Shown here piece by piece: positions 47,121-56,556 of a stretch of 64,000 nt of DNA. The position numbers were made by a program, and so were the translations under genes. Source of the DNA: Fallopia convolvulus (taxonomy: Eukaryota > Streptophyta > Magnoliopsida > Caryophyllales > Polygonaceae); the NCBI GenBank assembly GCA_964016875.1, contig OZ024728.1:26149328-26213327 (forward strand). Reading direction: 5' to 3'. How positions within the stretch are numbered: position 1 is the stretch's first letter; every line of letters begins with the position of its first letter. The notes beneath the pieces were generated by a model. It saw only the letters and a program-made list of their open reading frames with translations. It was not told where the DNA came from and searched no databases.

Positions 47121-48611
47121 TCAAGGATTCTCCTCGGGTCGGCCCGGAAGTCTCCCATTCTCTCTCGGGGCTTGAGTCGCAATTTGAGCAAATTGATTGT
47201 CGACTTGCCTCCTCCATGCACCAAACTCATTGAATTGGGTCCTCATCTCCTTGAACCCATCTCTCATCTCTTGAGCAAATGTTTGTAACTCATTGAACCC
47301 CGGTGGTCTATATGGTGGTGGTGGCGCCCTTGGCTCGTTTTGGTTGAAGTTGTTGTTGTAGCCTTGAGCTTGACCGTTGTTCCACCGTCCATTGCCACCA
47401 TTGTTGAAATTGCCTCTTCCACCGAAATTTCCTCGGACATAGTTTGCCTCCTTAATTCGCTCGGCCAAGCGCACTTGGCTCTCATTCGGACAAACTTGTG
47501 TAGCATGTGCAAAGGATCCACACTCCTCACAAGCTCTAGCATTTTTCTTGTAGTAGTGGACTTGCCTCTTAAGCTTGCTCACTTCACCTTCAAGGAATTG
47601 GAGCTTCACATCCCTATCAAGGTCTTCTCCCTTTGGATCATATAACTTCCTTGCACCTTCACCTTGAACTTTCAACTCTTTGCTAGCTTGACTCACCCCA
47701 TACATGGCCTCATAATCGGATAGCTTGTCAAGTAGCTCCCAAGCTTGATCCGGTGTCAAGTCTATAAACCCACAATCGGTGTGGAGATTGAGCTTGTCCT
47801 TCGTTACCGGATTGATGCCTTGGAAAAAGATGTCTTGAAGTACATATGGTTGTTGGCCATGAGTAGGACATTGGCGCAACATCTCCTTGAAACGGTCCCA
47901 TGCTTCGAAGAGAGGCTCATTCGGACCTTGTTGAAAGCTTGCAATCTTCCTTCTTAACTCGGTTGTCTTTGAGGGCGGGAAGAACTTCATCAAGAAAGCA
48001 TCATAGAGTGTCTTCCAAGTTGTGATTGACCTAGGAGCTTGGCTCTCGAGCCAATGTGTGGCCTTGCCCCCAAGTGACCATTTGAACGCCTTTAGAAGCA
48101 CATACTCCAATGTCTCCTCGTCGGTGGAGATCGTCTCACACATATCCACAAATCGTTTAACATGCTCTATGGGACACTCATGTGGACGGCCCTCGAATTG
48201 ATCACGCTTGATGAGGGAGATGAATTGCGTCTTGATCTCAAAATTCTTGGCAACCTCGGGAAGCACAATAGCCGGCTCGGGTACCCTCAACTCCGGATGC
48301 ATGTATTGGCGTGCATTCCGGGGTAGAGCGTTGAGTTGAGCCTCGGCTCTCATCCGTTGCTTCCGTTCTCTTCTTGCCACCTCCTCTTGATTGTCCCTCT
48401 CAAGATGCAATCTAGCCATTTCGGCCCTAACTTGAGCCAACTCCTCATCAACATGGAGAGCTTGATTCTCCATCCTTTTCCTCCTTCGGGCTTCTTTGAG
48501 AATACTTTCCGGATCACTCACAAACTCAAGCTCAAGTGTTCCTCGGGAGGAACGGGCTAGCATACACCTTTGAAACAAAAACACAAACCAAAACAAATCA
48601 AAAACAAACAA
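47121..48611 (-). CDS. Athila-like Gag, 496 aa
   Basis: The open frame shows a coiled N-terminus (EARRRKRMENQALHVDEELA), PRNARQYMHPELRVPEPAIV, the gag core (YVLLKAFKWSLGGKATHWLE, TWKTLYDAFLMKFFPPSKT, EAWDRFKEMLRQCPTHG) and a CX2CX4HX4C zinc knuckle (CEECGSFAHATQVC). A Gly/Asn-rich region follows. The likely start is MLARSSRGTLELEF at 48563 rather than the upstream Met at 48611, which would add a hydrophobic leader close to the LTR. It would form virus-like particles and package element RNA. The frame stops with TGA at 47121-47123; after that stop, sequence resembling the rest of the polyprotein continues. Confidence 0.88.
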   Translation of the reverse strand: MFVFDLFWFVFLFQRCMLARSSRGTLELEFVSDPESILKEARRRKRMENQALHVDEELAQVRAEMARLHLERDNQEEVARRERKQRMRAEAQLNALPRNARQYMHPELRVPEPAIVLPEVAKNFEIKTQFISLIKRDQFEGRPHECPIEHVKRFVDMCETISTDEETLEYVLLKAFKWSLGGKATHWLESQAPRSITTWKTLYDAFLMKFFPPSKTTELRRKIASFQQGPNEPLFEAWDRFKEMLRQCPTHGQQPYVLQDIFFQGINPVTKDKLNLHTDCGFIDLTPDQAWELLDKLSDYEAMYGVSQASKELKVQGEGARKLYDPKGEDLDRDVKLQFLEGEVSKLKRQVHYYKKNARACEECGSFAHATQVCPNESQVRLAERIKEANYVRGNFGGRGNFNNGGNGRWNNGQAQGYNNNFNQNEPRAPPPPYRPPGFNELQTFAQEMRDGFKEMRTQFNEFGAWRRQVDNQFAQIATQAPRENGRLPGRPEENP

Positions 48612-48691
48612 AGGGTTTGGGCTATTCCCTCACCCAAATCACTACCAAAACACAAGAAACTAACCAAATTAGCACTCAATGCACTTAGACT

Positions 48692-48709
48692 TCCCCGGCA
48701 ACGGCGCCA
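48692..48709 (-). promoter_or_regulatory. primer-binding site complementary to tRNA-Asp
   Basis: The minus strand reads TGGCGCCGTTGCCGGGGA, a perfect match to the 3' end of plant tRNA-Asp including CCA. It lies 7 bases downstream of the 5' LTR. This primer is typical of Athila elements. Confidence 0.92.
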
Positions 48710-48716
48710 TTCTTTT

Positions 48717-50161
48717 TGATCGCCTCTCGTGTGTGCGAGGGTCAAGAGATACAATTTATAACCCGACCCCGTTGTAGTACGTGGTGGGTGTCGAACACTC
48801 GGGAAGTCTACTCGATCGATGTGCCTAGATACTAGGGAGCTAGAAAGGAGAGCATAAAACAAAGGGAAACAAAGAAAACAGTCGGGACCGACACTGAGGT
48901 CACGTCGGGCCCGAGTTTGGCGACAAGAGGAAGTCGGGACCGACACTGGGTACGTCGGGCCCGAGGTTGTTGGGGATGTCGAACTTCAAAGATTTAAAAG
49001 TAGATCTTGGGCTTTTGGGTTCCTTCTCTAGTAGATTAAGGCTTATCCACCCCAATTCAAGCAATGAGTGATGATCGGACTAGGATCGAGTGCTTTCGCC
49101 CTCGTTCCAACCACTTCTACACATCGACCATTGGGGAAATCCCCTTCGAAGCAAGGTCTTGAGATTGACACATGTTCACTTTCGCTACTTTGCCAATCAC
49201 AAGCCTTGATTCCCGACTTTCGCAAGGAATTGTAGCTCTATGTAGAGTGGGTTCCTTAGATCAATCACTCAAGGCTATGGAATTGGGGTTTCTAGCCCAA
49301 ACCTAGCTAGGGTTTTCCCCCATAACCCAAGATCAAGGAGATCTACTCCATAAGGCAAACAAAGAAAGCAAACAAATCAAAAGGGAAAACAATCAACATA
49401 ATCAATCTCAAAACAAGGCAAAGTTTCATTCAAATCAAAAGCAATCCACAAATTCCAATCAAGGGTTTTCAAATCCACAAGAACAAAGCAAATCAAAGCA
49501 AATCTACCAACAAACCTATCAAATCTCCCTCTCCTTGGCCGATTCTCTCTCTCTTCCTTCTCCTCTCCTTCCTCCTTGCTCTCCAAGAATCCTCTTGGCT
49601 CCCTTGGAACCCCCCCCCCCTCTTGTGTGTATATGGGGGAGCCCCTTTCTTTGTGTGTATGAGAGAACCCCCCTTAATTAGAAGACAAGAGGGCCTTTTA
49701 TAGATTAGATGAGGGGCAAAAGTGGAAGTCCACAAATTCGTGCCTTGGAGCCCAAGTAGTCCGGTGACCGACTTGGACCGACACGGAGGACCTCGGGCCC
49801 GAGTTACTATGCATCTCGGTCCGAGGTTGGAGACTTCAAAGTCGGGCCCGAGGTTGGTTGCAACTTGGTCCTGACCTCGTTCCACCTTCTTCTTTGTTGG
49901 CTTCTCTTGTTCTTCTTCATGGCTTGCTTCTCTCTTTCCCGCTTTAGCTCGGCCTTTGCTCCATGTCTCGACCCTCCTTCAAATCGATCCTCGATTCATG
50001 CCAAATTACCTACAAAACACATAAAATGTGCGTAGTCTCCGAATCTCATAGAAATACGGGAACTAGGCTAAAAAGGAACAAAAGGCACAAGAAAAGGGGA
50101 AAAAGAAACATATTTACAAAGGAAATCACATATGAAAACACCACCAAATAGAGAGACATCA
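48717..50161 (-). repeat. 5' LTR of the Athila-like element (copy C)
   Basis: 1445 bases, nearly identical to copy A; visible differences include a C-run length near 49610 and a short 'caaagcaaat' duplication near 49490. The TATA box 'tataaaagg' lies at about 49695-49703 (minus). The LTR end adjoins the tRNA-Asp primer-binding site. Confidence 0.93.
49763..49880 (-). promoter_or_regulatory. U3 palindromic words, LTR copy C
   Basis: Two 'tcgggcccga' palindromes (about 49792 and 49842) are interleaved with 'ctcggtccga' and 'ttggaccgac'. They lie about 60-180 bases upstream of the TATA box. The same words recur in U5 (about 48881-48973). A regulatory role is inference. Confidence 0.6.
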
Positions 50162-51099
50162 TATACTCAATTTTCATATAATACTTATAAGGTATATTAT
50201 ACTCAAATTTCTATATAATGCAAAAGTATATATACCATGTATAGTATATTTTACTTATAAGGTTTTCACATTTTCATTATTATATTCATTTCCTCCCCTT
50301 TAAATACAACCCCTTGGCTTCCTTTCTCCATCACTCGAGCACCCACAAAAACCCCTCTCCTTGGAAGCATAATTCGAAGGTATCCTCTCCACCTAATTGA
50401 TTTTGTTCATGGTTTTAGTACTTGTATATAATGAATGTGTGATGGTTATGTTGTATTATATTGTAATGCTATAAATATGGTGTACCTCAGGCCTAACATT
50501 ATTTTGGTAGCCTACTATTGTCTTGTGATTTATTTTTTGTGTAGGTTTTTGCTGATCAATGGCAAGTTGATAGGTGCACAATTTATCGCTTCATGGACTT
50601 GTGTTGGCACGCTGGAACACATCTGTTGGCAGGCTGGAACACAAAAGAAGATTCGTTCGCTTGTGGATAGGGATATGGATAGGCATTATAATGTTCATAG
50701 GTTGATTTAGGAGCATGTAAAGTAAAAAACCAGTGATGGCGATTGTAACAACATCATCGAACACTTGTTTATTCAACCATAATAATCAATATAATGTTGT
50801 CTTTTACCTACATATTGTATTGCTTGCACAAACCAACACAATTTCGACTTAAATTATCAAACCAACAACTTGCTAATTTCGGGCTATTATGCAAACCATC
50901 AACAACCAACATTATAACAAGTACATTAAGCCCCTAAATAAACTACCAATAATTTCAAGATTCCCATATTTGAGTTGCGATGGCATCCCTGATGTGTTTC
51001 ATTCCCGTTGGAGCATTGTCTTGCCCTTGTTCTGGAACCCGGGGAGGAGGAAGATTCGGGTCATCATAGTCTTCTTCAAGGTATTGGTCCATAATTCGA
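50162..51099. repeat. duplicated segment X, copy 2
   Basis: Starts with the TATAC target duplication and matches copy 1 (38740-41095) apart from the LTR inserted there. Its last 145 bases are the C-terminal coding part of the Harbinger transposase, which here continues uninterrupted to the right, so this is the ancestral arrangement. Confidence 0.9.
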
Positions 51100-52187
51100 T
51101 TTTCCAAAATCAAGTTGCCCATGGAAAAACAAACAAGGATCAAGTCAATTTGCGTCTCGATTGGGAAGCTCGGCATGTACGTCAAAATCCTAAACGGTTT
51201 TTTCAACACACCAAAACACCTTTCGATTGCACTCCTAAGCGACGAGGGAACTTTATTGAAAGCTTGCGCTGCATCTTTTGGAAGCACATTTTGAAATTGG
51301 AACAAGTGGTACTTAACTTTGCCATACGTTACCACGTAGTCGAGTTTGTCCGGGTAACCTTTATCGACGAGGTAATACCGTCCTACATTAACATATGGAA
51401 CATAGTAGAATCCCTTAATGGAAATGTTGGAAGTTGAACATAGAAATATTAAAAATTTTGAATGACGTACCAGGTGGTGGATAAGGGAAGTTCATTGCAG
51501 GTGTCGAAAGAGCGTGTTCAAAAACTCGGGCATCATGAGCACTCCTTTCCCAGCCAGCAGATACAAATGTGAAGAACATGTCAAAGTTGCAAACTACCAT
51601 GATGTTCCATGAGCAAACTTGTTGCCGATTCCGATAAGGCATCTGGTCAGCTCGGGGTATGCATGCTATAACATGGGTCCCATCTATGCACCCAATTGCT
51701 CCCTAAACGTTGCATTAACATAGACATATTATACCCTAAACTAATAAAATGCCTAATTATATGACATTCCAAATGTAATGAAAAGCACTACCTTAAATAG
51801 AGTGTAACGATTGTCGTTCAACACCTTATTGGGAATTTCTTTGAACTCCGGATCACGGGGCCGTAGTAGACGCCTAGAGAGACCCTCGAACCCATGCCTC
51901 CTACCACTGATGGCGTCTACGACATCATGCAACGCACGACTAATTGTATCACCGGATCGCTGGAACCTCTCACGCACGGCTCTGTTAGACACCCCTAATG
52001 AAATAGTGTATAGTAGAATGCCAACCTTCTCCATGACACACATATTCTTAGAAGGACGGATCCCATGCTTGGATTGTAGCTTGTCACACAACTTCCGAAA
52101 CACGTGCTTTTCCATTCGAAAAGCATTAATGCATCTAACCTTCGACTCAGATTCCATTATCTCTCTCACCCATAAGTACCCCGTCAA
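50955..52187 (-). CDS. PIF/Harbinger transposase (HARBI1-like, DDE_Tnp_4)
   Basis: Three exons with consensus splice sites are visible: 52187-51792, 51702-51471 and 51413-50955. The protein reads FRMEKHVFRKLCDKL and SNRAVRERFQRSGDTISRAL, then GAIGCIDGTHV (first catalytic Asp), GWERSAHDARVFEHAL (second Asp) and RSAIERCFGVLKKPFRILTY (catalytic Glu). The family usually has this DDE triad and a separate Myb/SANT-like partner, present next door. The first exon probably extends further upstream (YTSPLTGYLWV), where a TGA follows KTP, so the N-terminus is either mutated or differently spliced. The start given is a non-ATG boundary of the open frame. All catalytic residues are present. Confidence 0.85.
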
Positions 52188-52575
52188 TGGCGACGTGTAT
52201 CATGGAGTCTTGTGCATATATTTGAGGTAGTACCCCAATAAAAGACAACATTGTCGTTGCCTAAACAAAAACCACGCAGTCATTATCTTCTGATGCTGAC
52301 TCAGCTGCCTTACCGGTGCACGAGGCATGCTTCTTGCCCTGTAAATCAGCTACAATGACAAACTTATATCACAATGACAACCACATCCTTAACATAAAAT
52401 TGACAGACTAACATAATCACATAGAATCCCAAACTAATCCATAGCGGATCAACACAATTAACATCCAAATCTCAAACAATCACAAAGAAGCTAACAATCC
52501 GCACACAATCACAAACAAAATAAGCATCCATCATGACCTAAACAGAATATAAGCATACACAATTAACACCCAAAC

Positions 52576-53656
52576 TCAACCGGTCTTCTTCGACGCCTCC
52601 TTCTCAGCAAACTTGTATCGTAGCCAAGCGATCCTTGCATCATCGTTCTTCAATGTCAGAAAGAGGCGGTGGATGTTCTCATTGTTCAACTGATCCACCG
52701 TATAACACCATAGACCACCGTACTCCTCTACCATTTCGGCCGTGACCATCCCTTCAAGAACCTCCATTGCTTCATCAAGCTCGAAAACTCGGTTTGTGCC
52801 TTGCCTTTCCGTACCCTGTACCTGCCCCTCCAAGAGTGTCACAAATCGCTCACTTTGTTGTGCAGTAATAACCAATTGCTCCTGGAAGAAGGTAGTCCCC
52901 GATTGTTTCTTTCGACGCTTAGGCACTCGTTGACTAGTACCGCTGCTGGGTTGATGTAGAGATGGAGAGTTGGTAGCTTGCTGAGAAGCAGTCGCTTGAC
53001 CAGGTGTGTCGGTGAAGTCCCAAAGCAGATCATCTTCATCCAAGTCGTCATCCATTCCCAGTAGGTCCTCAAAACCTCTTGACCCGGAAACACCAGATTG
53101 GGAAACCGACGTTTGGGACTCATCTGTTCCTACAACTGGGGGGTCCATTATGGACGCGATAGCATGTTGGCCCGACGCACATATGTTGCCGAACATGCAA
53201 TCCCAAGGATCACTCAACTCCGGGTCGGGACACTTATGTCGGAACCTTTTGTACTCCGCCTTTTCCTGTCAATTATTCAAGACCACTATAAATAACTCAA
53301 AATCACCGTATGAAGCTTACCCTTATCTTTCGCTCCCACCATTCAGTATCCGTTGTAATTGTTCCATCTGTTGGGTTCCATCCTACGACAGTTTCCTTGT
53401 ACCATAAGCCAACCCAAAGTTTCCAAATCTTTTTCATGTAATCGAATTTGTTCTTCGTCGTATCCTTATCAATCTTCCAGGTGTTCTCATGGCTAAACTT
53501 CTCCTCAATCTCAACCCATTGAAAGTGCGTGTCCTTCCCATTTTGCTTGTGATATTTTAGACAAATTGACATTAGGGCTTTCGCCTCTTCATCACTCCAA
53601 GAAACGCCCTTCCCATCAACCCCCTTTCCCTTCGATTTCACACTTGACTCGGCCAT
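52576..53656 (-). CDS. Myb/SANT-like accessory protein of the Harbinger element
   Basis: Exon 1 (53656-53321) encodes MAESSVKSKGKGVDGKGVSW, the Myb/SANT-like domain (WSDEEAKALMSICLKYHKQ, KKIWKLWVGLWYKETVVGWN) and TDTEWWERKIR. The intron is 53320-53266 with gtaagc and cag borders. Exon 2 (53265-52576) continues EKAEYKRFRHKCPDPELSDP, an acidic region (MDDDLDEDDLLWDF), a basic patch (VPKRRKKQSG) and a helical C-terminus ending at ASKKTG. In PIF/Harbinger transposons this second protein binds the element ends and helps the transposase enter the nucleus. The frame is open throughout and the spliced gene looks intact. Confidence 0.85.
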
Positions 53657-54491
53657 TTATCCTTCTTCCTTTCGAATCACACACATTACATAAAACCACA
53701 CACCAACAAACTCTTATATTCCAAATTCAATAATGAGCAATTAACAACACACAACTACATTCAAATAAGCCTAATTTATGGATATCATTCACTAATTATC
53801 AACAATCGTGCACAACCTCGACCTAATTCGATGTCACTACAACACAACTCTCAATTTGTCACAAGCTCGACCTAATTTCATATTGTTATCATGAATCGAA
53901 TAATCAAACATTGGATCTCACTATCTAAACCTAGCTACAAATTGACATCGTTAATTTCGCTCAAACAACAACTACCAATGCATACACGCAATCAAGATTG
54001 AAGTGTCTTTCACTTACCTAATTCGCTTCAGTTAGGTGAAACCAGACGCAACCTCCAAATTCACCGCTTCCTCCCCTATCTCAGCTATTATCAGGCGGCG
54101 CCTACCGTCGCTCCGAAGGACCTCAGCTTTGATGAATGGCGATTCTACGCAGCTGGAGCTGGAGTGGAACGCCCAAATGGAGTTCACAGCTTGGAGTTCA
54201 AAGCCTTTTTTGGGGAGTTTGAAGCATAGAAAGCTAGCTGAGCTTTTGCCAAGAAACTACAAAATGGGGGTTATTCCATTCACGCGAGTTGCACATGAGC
54301 CCCAGCTAGGGGCACTCTTTTTGGATATGTTAAGGGTAATGTTGTCATTTCAGCTACCTTTTTTGCCATTTAGCTACTACTTGCCAAACACTTTTTTATC
54401 CATTCCGCTCATAAATTCAATTTCAGCTTCTACTAAAAATCCAACTACCAGCTCCAGCTGCCAGCTTCAGCTAGGTTTTCCAAACAAAGCC
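53657..54491. other. right arm of the Harbinger element
   Basis: Noncoding. The minus-strand promoter of the Myb/SANT-like gene should lie here. The last 60 bases have repeated 'agct' words ('ccagctccagctgccagctt') before the terminal TCCAAACAAAGCC. Confidence 0.5.
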
Positions 54492-54494
54492 TAA

Positions 54495-55080
54495 GCAACA
54501 AGGACAAGGGTGAGAGAAGCAACCCAATAGGAAATGGATAGGAATCAAGAGGATGCAAGGAATTGAAGAGAAGATGGGAAAAAGTTCGATGGAATGCACG
54601 GGAAAAGCCTCGTCTAAGATTTTAAATGAAGCAGTGCACCAATGAGAATCTCGGTTTGAGTCTTGACCGAGATTTGGACCAAGGCTTGCAAAACGCGGTC
54701 AGAAACTCGGCCGAGTTTCAGACCGAGTCGCGTCTTTTCTGCGAGTTTTCTTCCACGAGTTTTCTTCCTTTTATTTCGGGCCTTTTTCTATCTTGTTTTT
54801 AGGGTAATATAAATACTTGGGGATTAAGTTTGGAGAATATTAGGTTTTATTCTATTAAAAACTCTCTCAAGAAACCTAGAGTGGAGAATTGTGGATCTAC
54901 GCTAAACATGTTGGGATTGGAATTGAATCTCTTGAAAAGACAATTTGTATGTTTGTCATTGATTTAGATTTCTCTTTTCTTCATACTATGTTTGGCTAAT
55001 TTCTCGATTTCAAGGAAGGGTGAACCCAATGGTTTAGTAGGTAGATCTAAGGGTGATGTTTGGTTGAATTGAGATTTGAA
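54495..55080 (+). mobile_element. Athila-like LTR fragment
   Basis: The order of signals matches the other LTRs: palindromic GC-rich words at 54650-54735 (including ACTCGGCCGAGT at 54705), a TATA box 'taatataaatac' at 54805, and an AT-rich transcribed part. No termini, target duplication or internal region are attached, and the 5' end may have been removed. Confidence 0.5.
54650..54735 (+). promoter_or_regulatory. U3 palindromic words of the 54.7-kb LTR fragment
   Basis: Contains 'ctcggtttgag', 'ttgaccgaga', the perfect palindrome ACTCGGCCGAGT and 'agaccgagtcgcg', ending about 70 bases before the TATA box. The position is the same as in the other LTR groups but the core word is different. 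Confidence 0.55.
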
Positions 55081-55084
55081 TTGT

Positions 55085-55500
55085 TGTTTTTGGTATGAGG
55101 GTAATAATTCGGTAACTAGACATGCCTGGAAATACCGAGAGGCTGCACGAGGCTGTAGCTAGGAACGGCTAGGACAGGCAAGCTAAAACAAGATAAGAGA
55201 TCGAGAGCAATACATACACCAAACAGAAAGACTGACAAACGAGTGGGCTCGAGGTGAGTAAAGCACTAAGAAGAAGTGTTCGACAAACGGTCAACGCAAT
55301 GTGGGATGTGCAAAAAAGGACAGTTGACGTTCCCACCACTAGGAAGAAGGATCTTCAGAAGTCACAAAGCACAAAGACGAACTGGCCTCAAATCAATCTG
55401 TTCGACACCCAAAATCAAGTCCAACCTTTTGGTGATTTATGTTTTGGGCAGATTTACCACGCGAACGTGTTACCTGCTATAATGAGGGAAACCTAACCGA
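55085..55500 (-). mobile_element. retroposon fragment, copy 2
   Basis: Related to 21293-21720 with the same order of shared words: 'aattcgg', 'taccgagaggc', 'gaacggctagga', 'gtgagtaaagcacta', 'ggatcttcagaag'. The copies are clearly diverged. No poly(A) run is left here, and no coding domain was recognised. Confidence 0.5.
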
Positions 55501-56168
55501 AAAGTAGTCGTAACGCATTATAGCTACTTAACAAGATGAAGATTTAGAGAGAAAGAAGTAGAAAGAAAACGAAAGTAGATAACGTGATTGATTTATGATC
55601 GTTCTGGTGCAAAATTCCTCCAAGGTTACAAGTGAACAATCAGATTGAACTTCTGAACAAAAAGAGTGAATCTATTTTAGAGCTTTTTGGAATGCAATAG
55701 TGAGTGAGTTGATCGATGTCCCCTCTCCTTTCCCTTCTTTGGCTTTTATACGTCCCCCTTCCTTATGACCGTTGATGTAGTTATGGAGCATTGATAAATC
55801 CCGTAGATCTCGCCACCAACCTTAATGCTTTAGACATTACCGATATCTCCGCTTGTATACCATTGATATGGCGCATATCGCATGATCCAGATAATGGGCC
55901 TGGCTAATTTGTCCTATCGGACTCTCGACTTTGGGCTAATTCCGGGGAGGCCCAACAATACCCCTAAAAAACCCGGGAAAATTTCCCTCCAATTTTTCTA
56001 GGGTTTTTGGCCTTAAGCTCGGAAGTTGTAGCGCACTCGTATCACATCCCATCACTTCTGTATTTAACGCTCTTCATAGGCATCATTGCGAATCATTCGC
56101 GGTCTTCACTCCACAGGTACGTTTCCCCTTGCCTTGACTCTCTACCTTCTATTTTTCTTTCCTCCTCT
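55501..56168. other. possible retrotransposon leader, no gene
   Basis: Noncoding stretch leading into the gypsy-type coding remnant. The phrase 'gaggcccaacaatacccct' near 55950 and a leader-like run before 56169 would fit an LTR and 5' UTR of that remnant, but no borders are visible. Confidence 0.35.
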
Positions 56169-56556
56169 TTCATGGAGAATTCTAGCTTTTCCGATGAACA
56201 TCTTCTCGTAGCTGCGAACCTCCTACTCCTCCTATCCTTGTTTCTTCTAAAATTCTCACTCCCCACCATCAAAGAAGCAGTATTTCTAAGGATCCACATT
56301 CTTTCGCCTCTTCTGTAAGATTCCCAGTTTCGGCGGAGGTTTTTCTCCCTCCTCCCGGTGTTTGGGATGACTTTCACCATGATGACTGGGTATGTCTGTA
56401 TGAGTACCCTTTCCAGATTGGTCATCGCTTCCCTTTCTCCCCTCTCGTAATCGACTTTCTTACCACCCTTAATGTTTCTCCTGGGCAAATTCTTTCTCAA
56501 GTTTGGAGACTCTTGCTATCCGTTGATCTTCTTTGCTCTTCTCACGATATCCCTAA
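56169..56556 (+). pseudogene. 'putative gypsy-type transposon' protein fragment
   Basis: It starts MENSSFSDEHLLVAANLL. After a frameshift it reads PPPGVWDDFHHDDWVCLYEY, PFQIGHRFPFSPLVIDFLTT and LNVSPGQILSQVWRLLLSVD. This resembles the N-terminal part of the plant 'putative gypsy type transposon' (Transposase_28-like) proteins, with the F-P-FSP-L..DFL..LN.SP.Q motif. Coding similarity stops exactly at the LTR insertion at 56557. Confidence 0.6.

Larger units (their letters stand above)
41096..50161 (-). mobile_element. non-autonomous Athila-like Ty3 retrotransposon, 3' LTR end lost
   Basis: The minus-strand order is LTR (50161-48717), tRNA-Asp primer-binding site, gag, protease, a noncoding spacer, a 606-aa ORF and a 3' region. 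There is no reverse transcriptase, RNase H or integrase between protease and the ORF. The junction 41095/41096 cuts the 3' untranslated region before any polypurine tract or 3' LTR. The TATAC after the LTR (50162-50166) is the same duplication that flanks solo LTR A, so both derive from one insertion event. Confidence 0.88.
34838..54491. mobile_element. PIF/Harbinger element opened by LTR retrotransposons
   Basis: The left end GGCCCCGTTCGGA and the right end, read inward, GGCTTTGTTTGGA differ mainly by C/T exchanges. Both are bordered by TAA (34835-34837 and 54492-54494), the usual 3-bp PIF/Harbinger duplication. The interior carries a Harbinger transposase and Myb/SANT-like gene near the right end, and a captured APS kinase fragment and a small gene near the left end. 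LTRs, a non-autonomous Athila-like element and a duplication separate the two halves. The inverted repeats are weak, so the ends might belong to two related elements. Confidence 0.55.

Noticed and set aside
56093..56500. 135-aa basic minus-strand frame
   Set aside because: It is antisense to the gypsy-type protein fragment, which has recognisable motifs on the plus strand.
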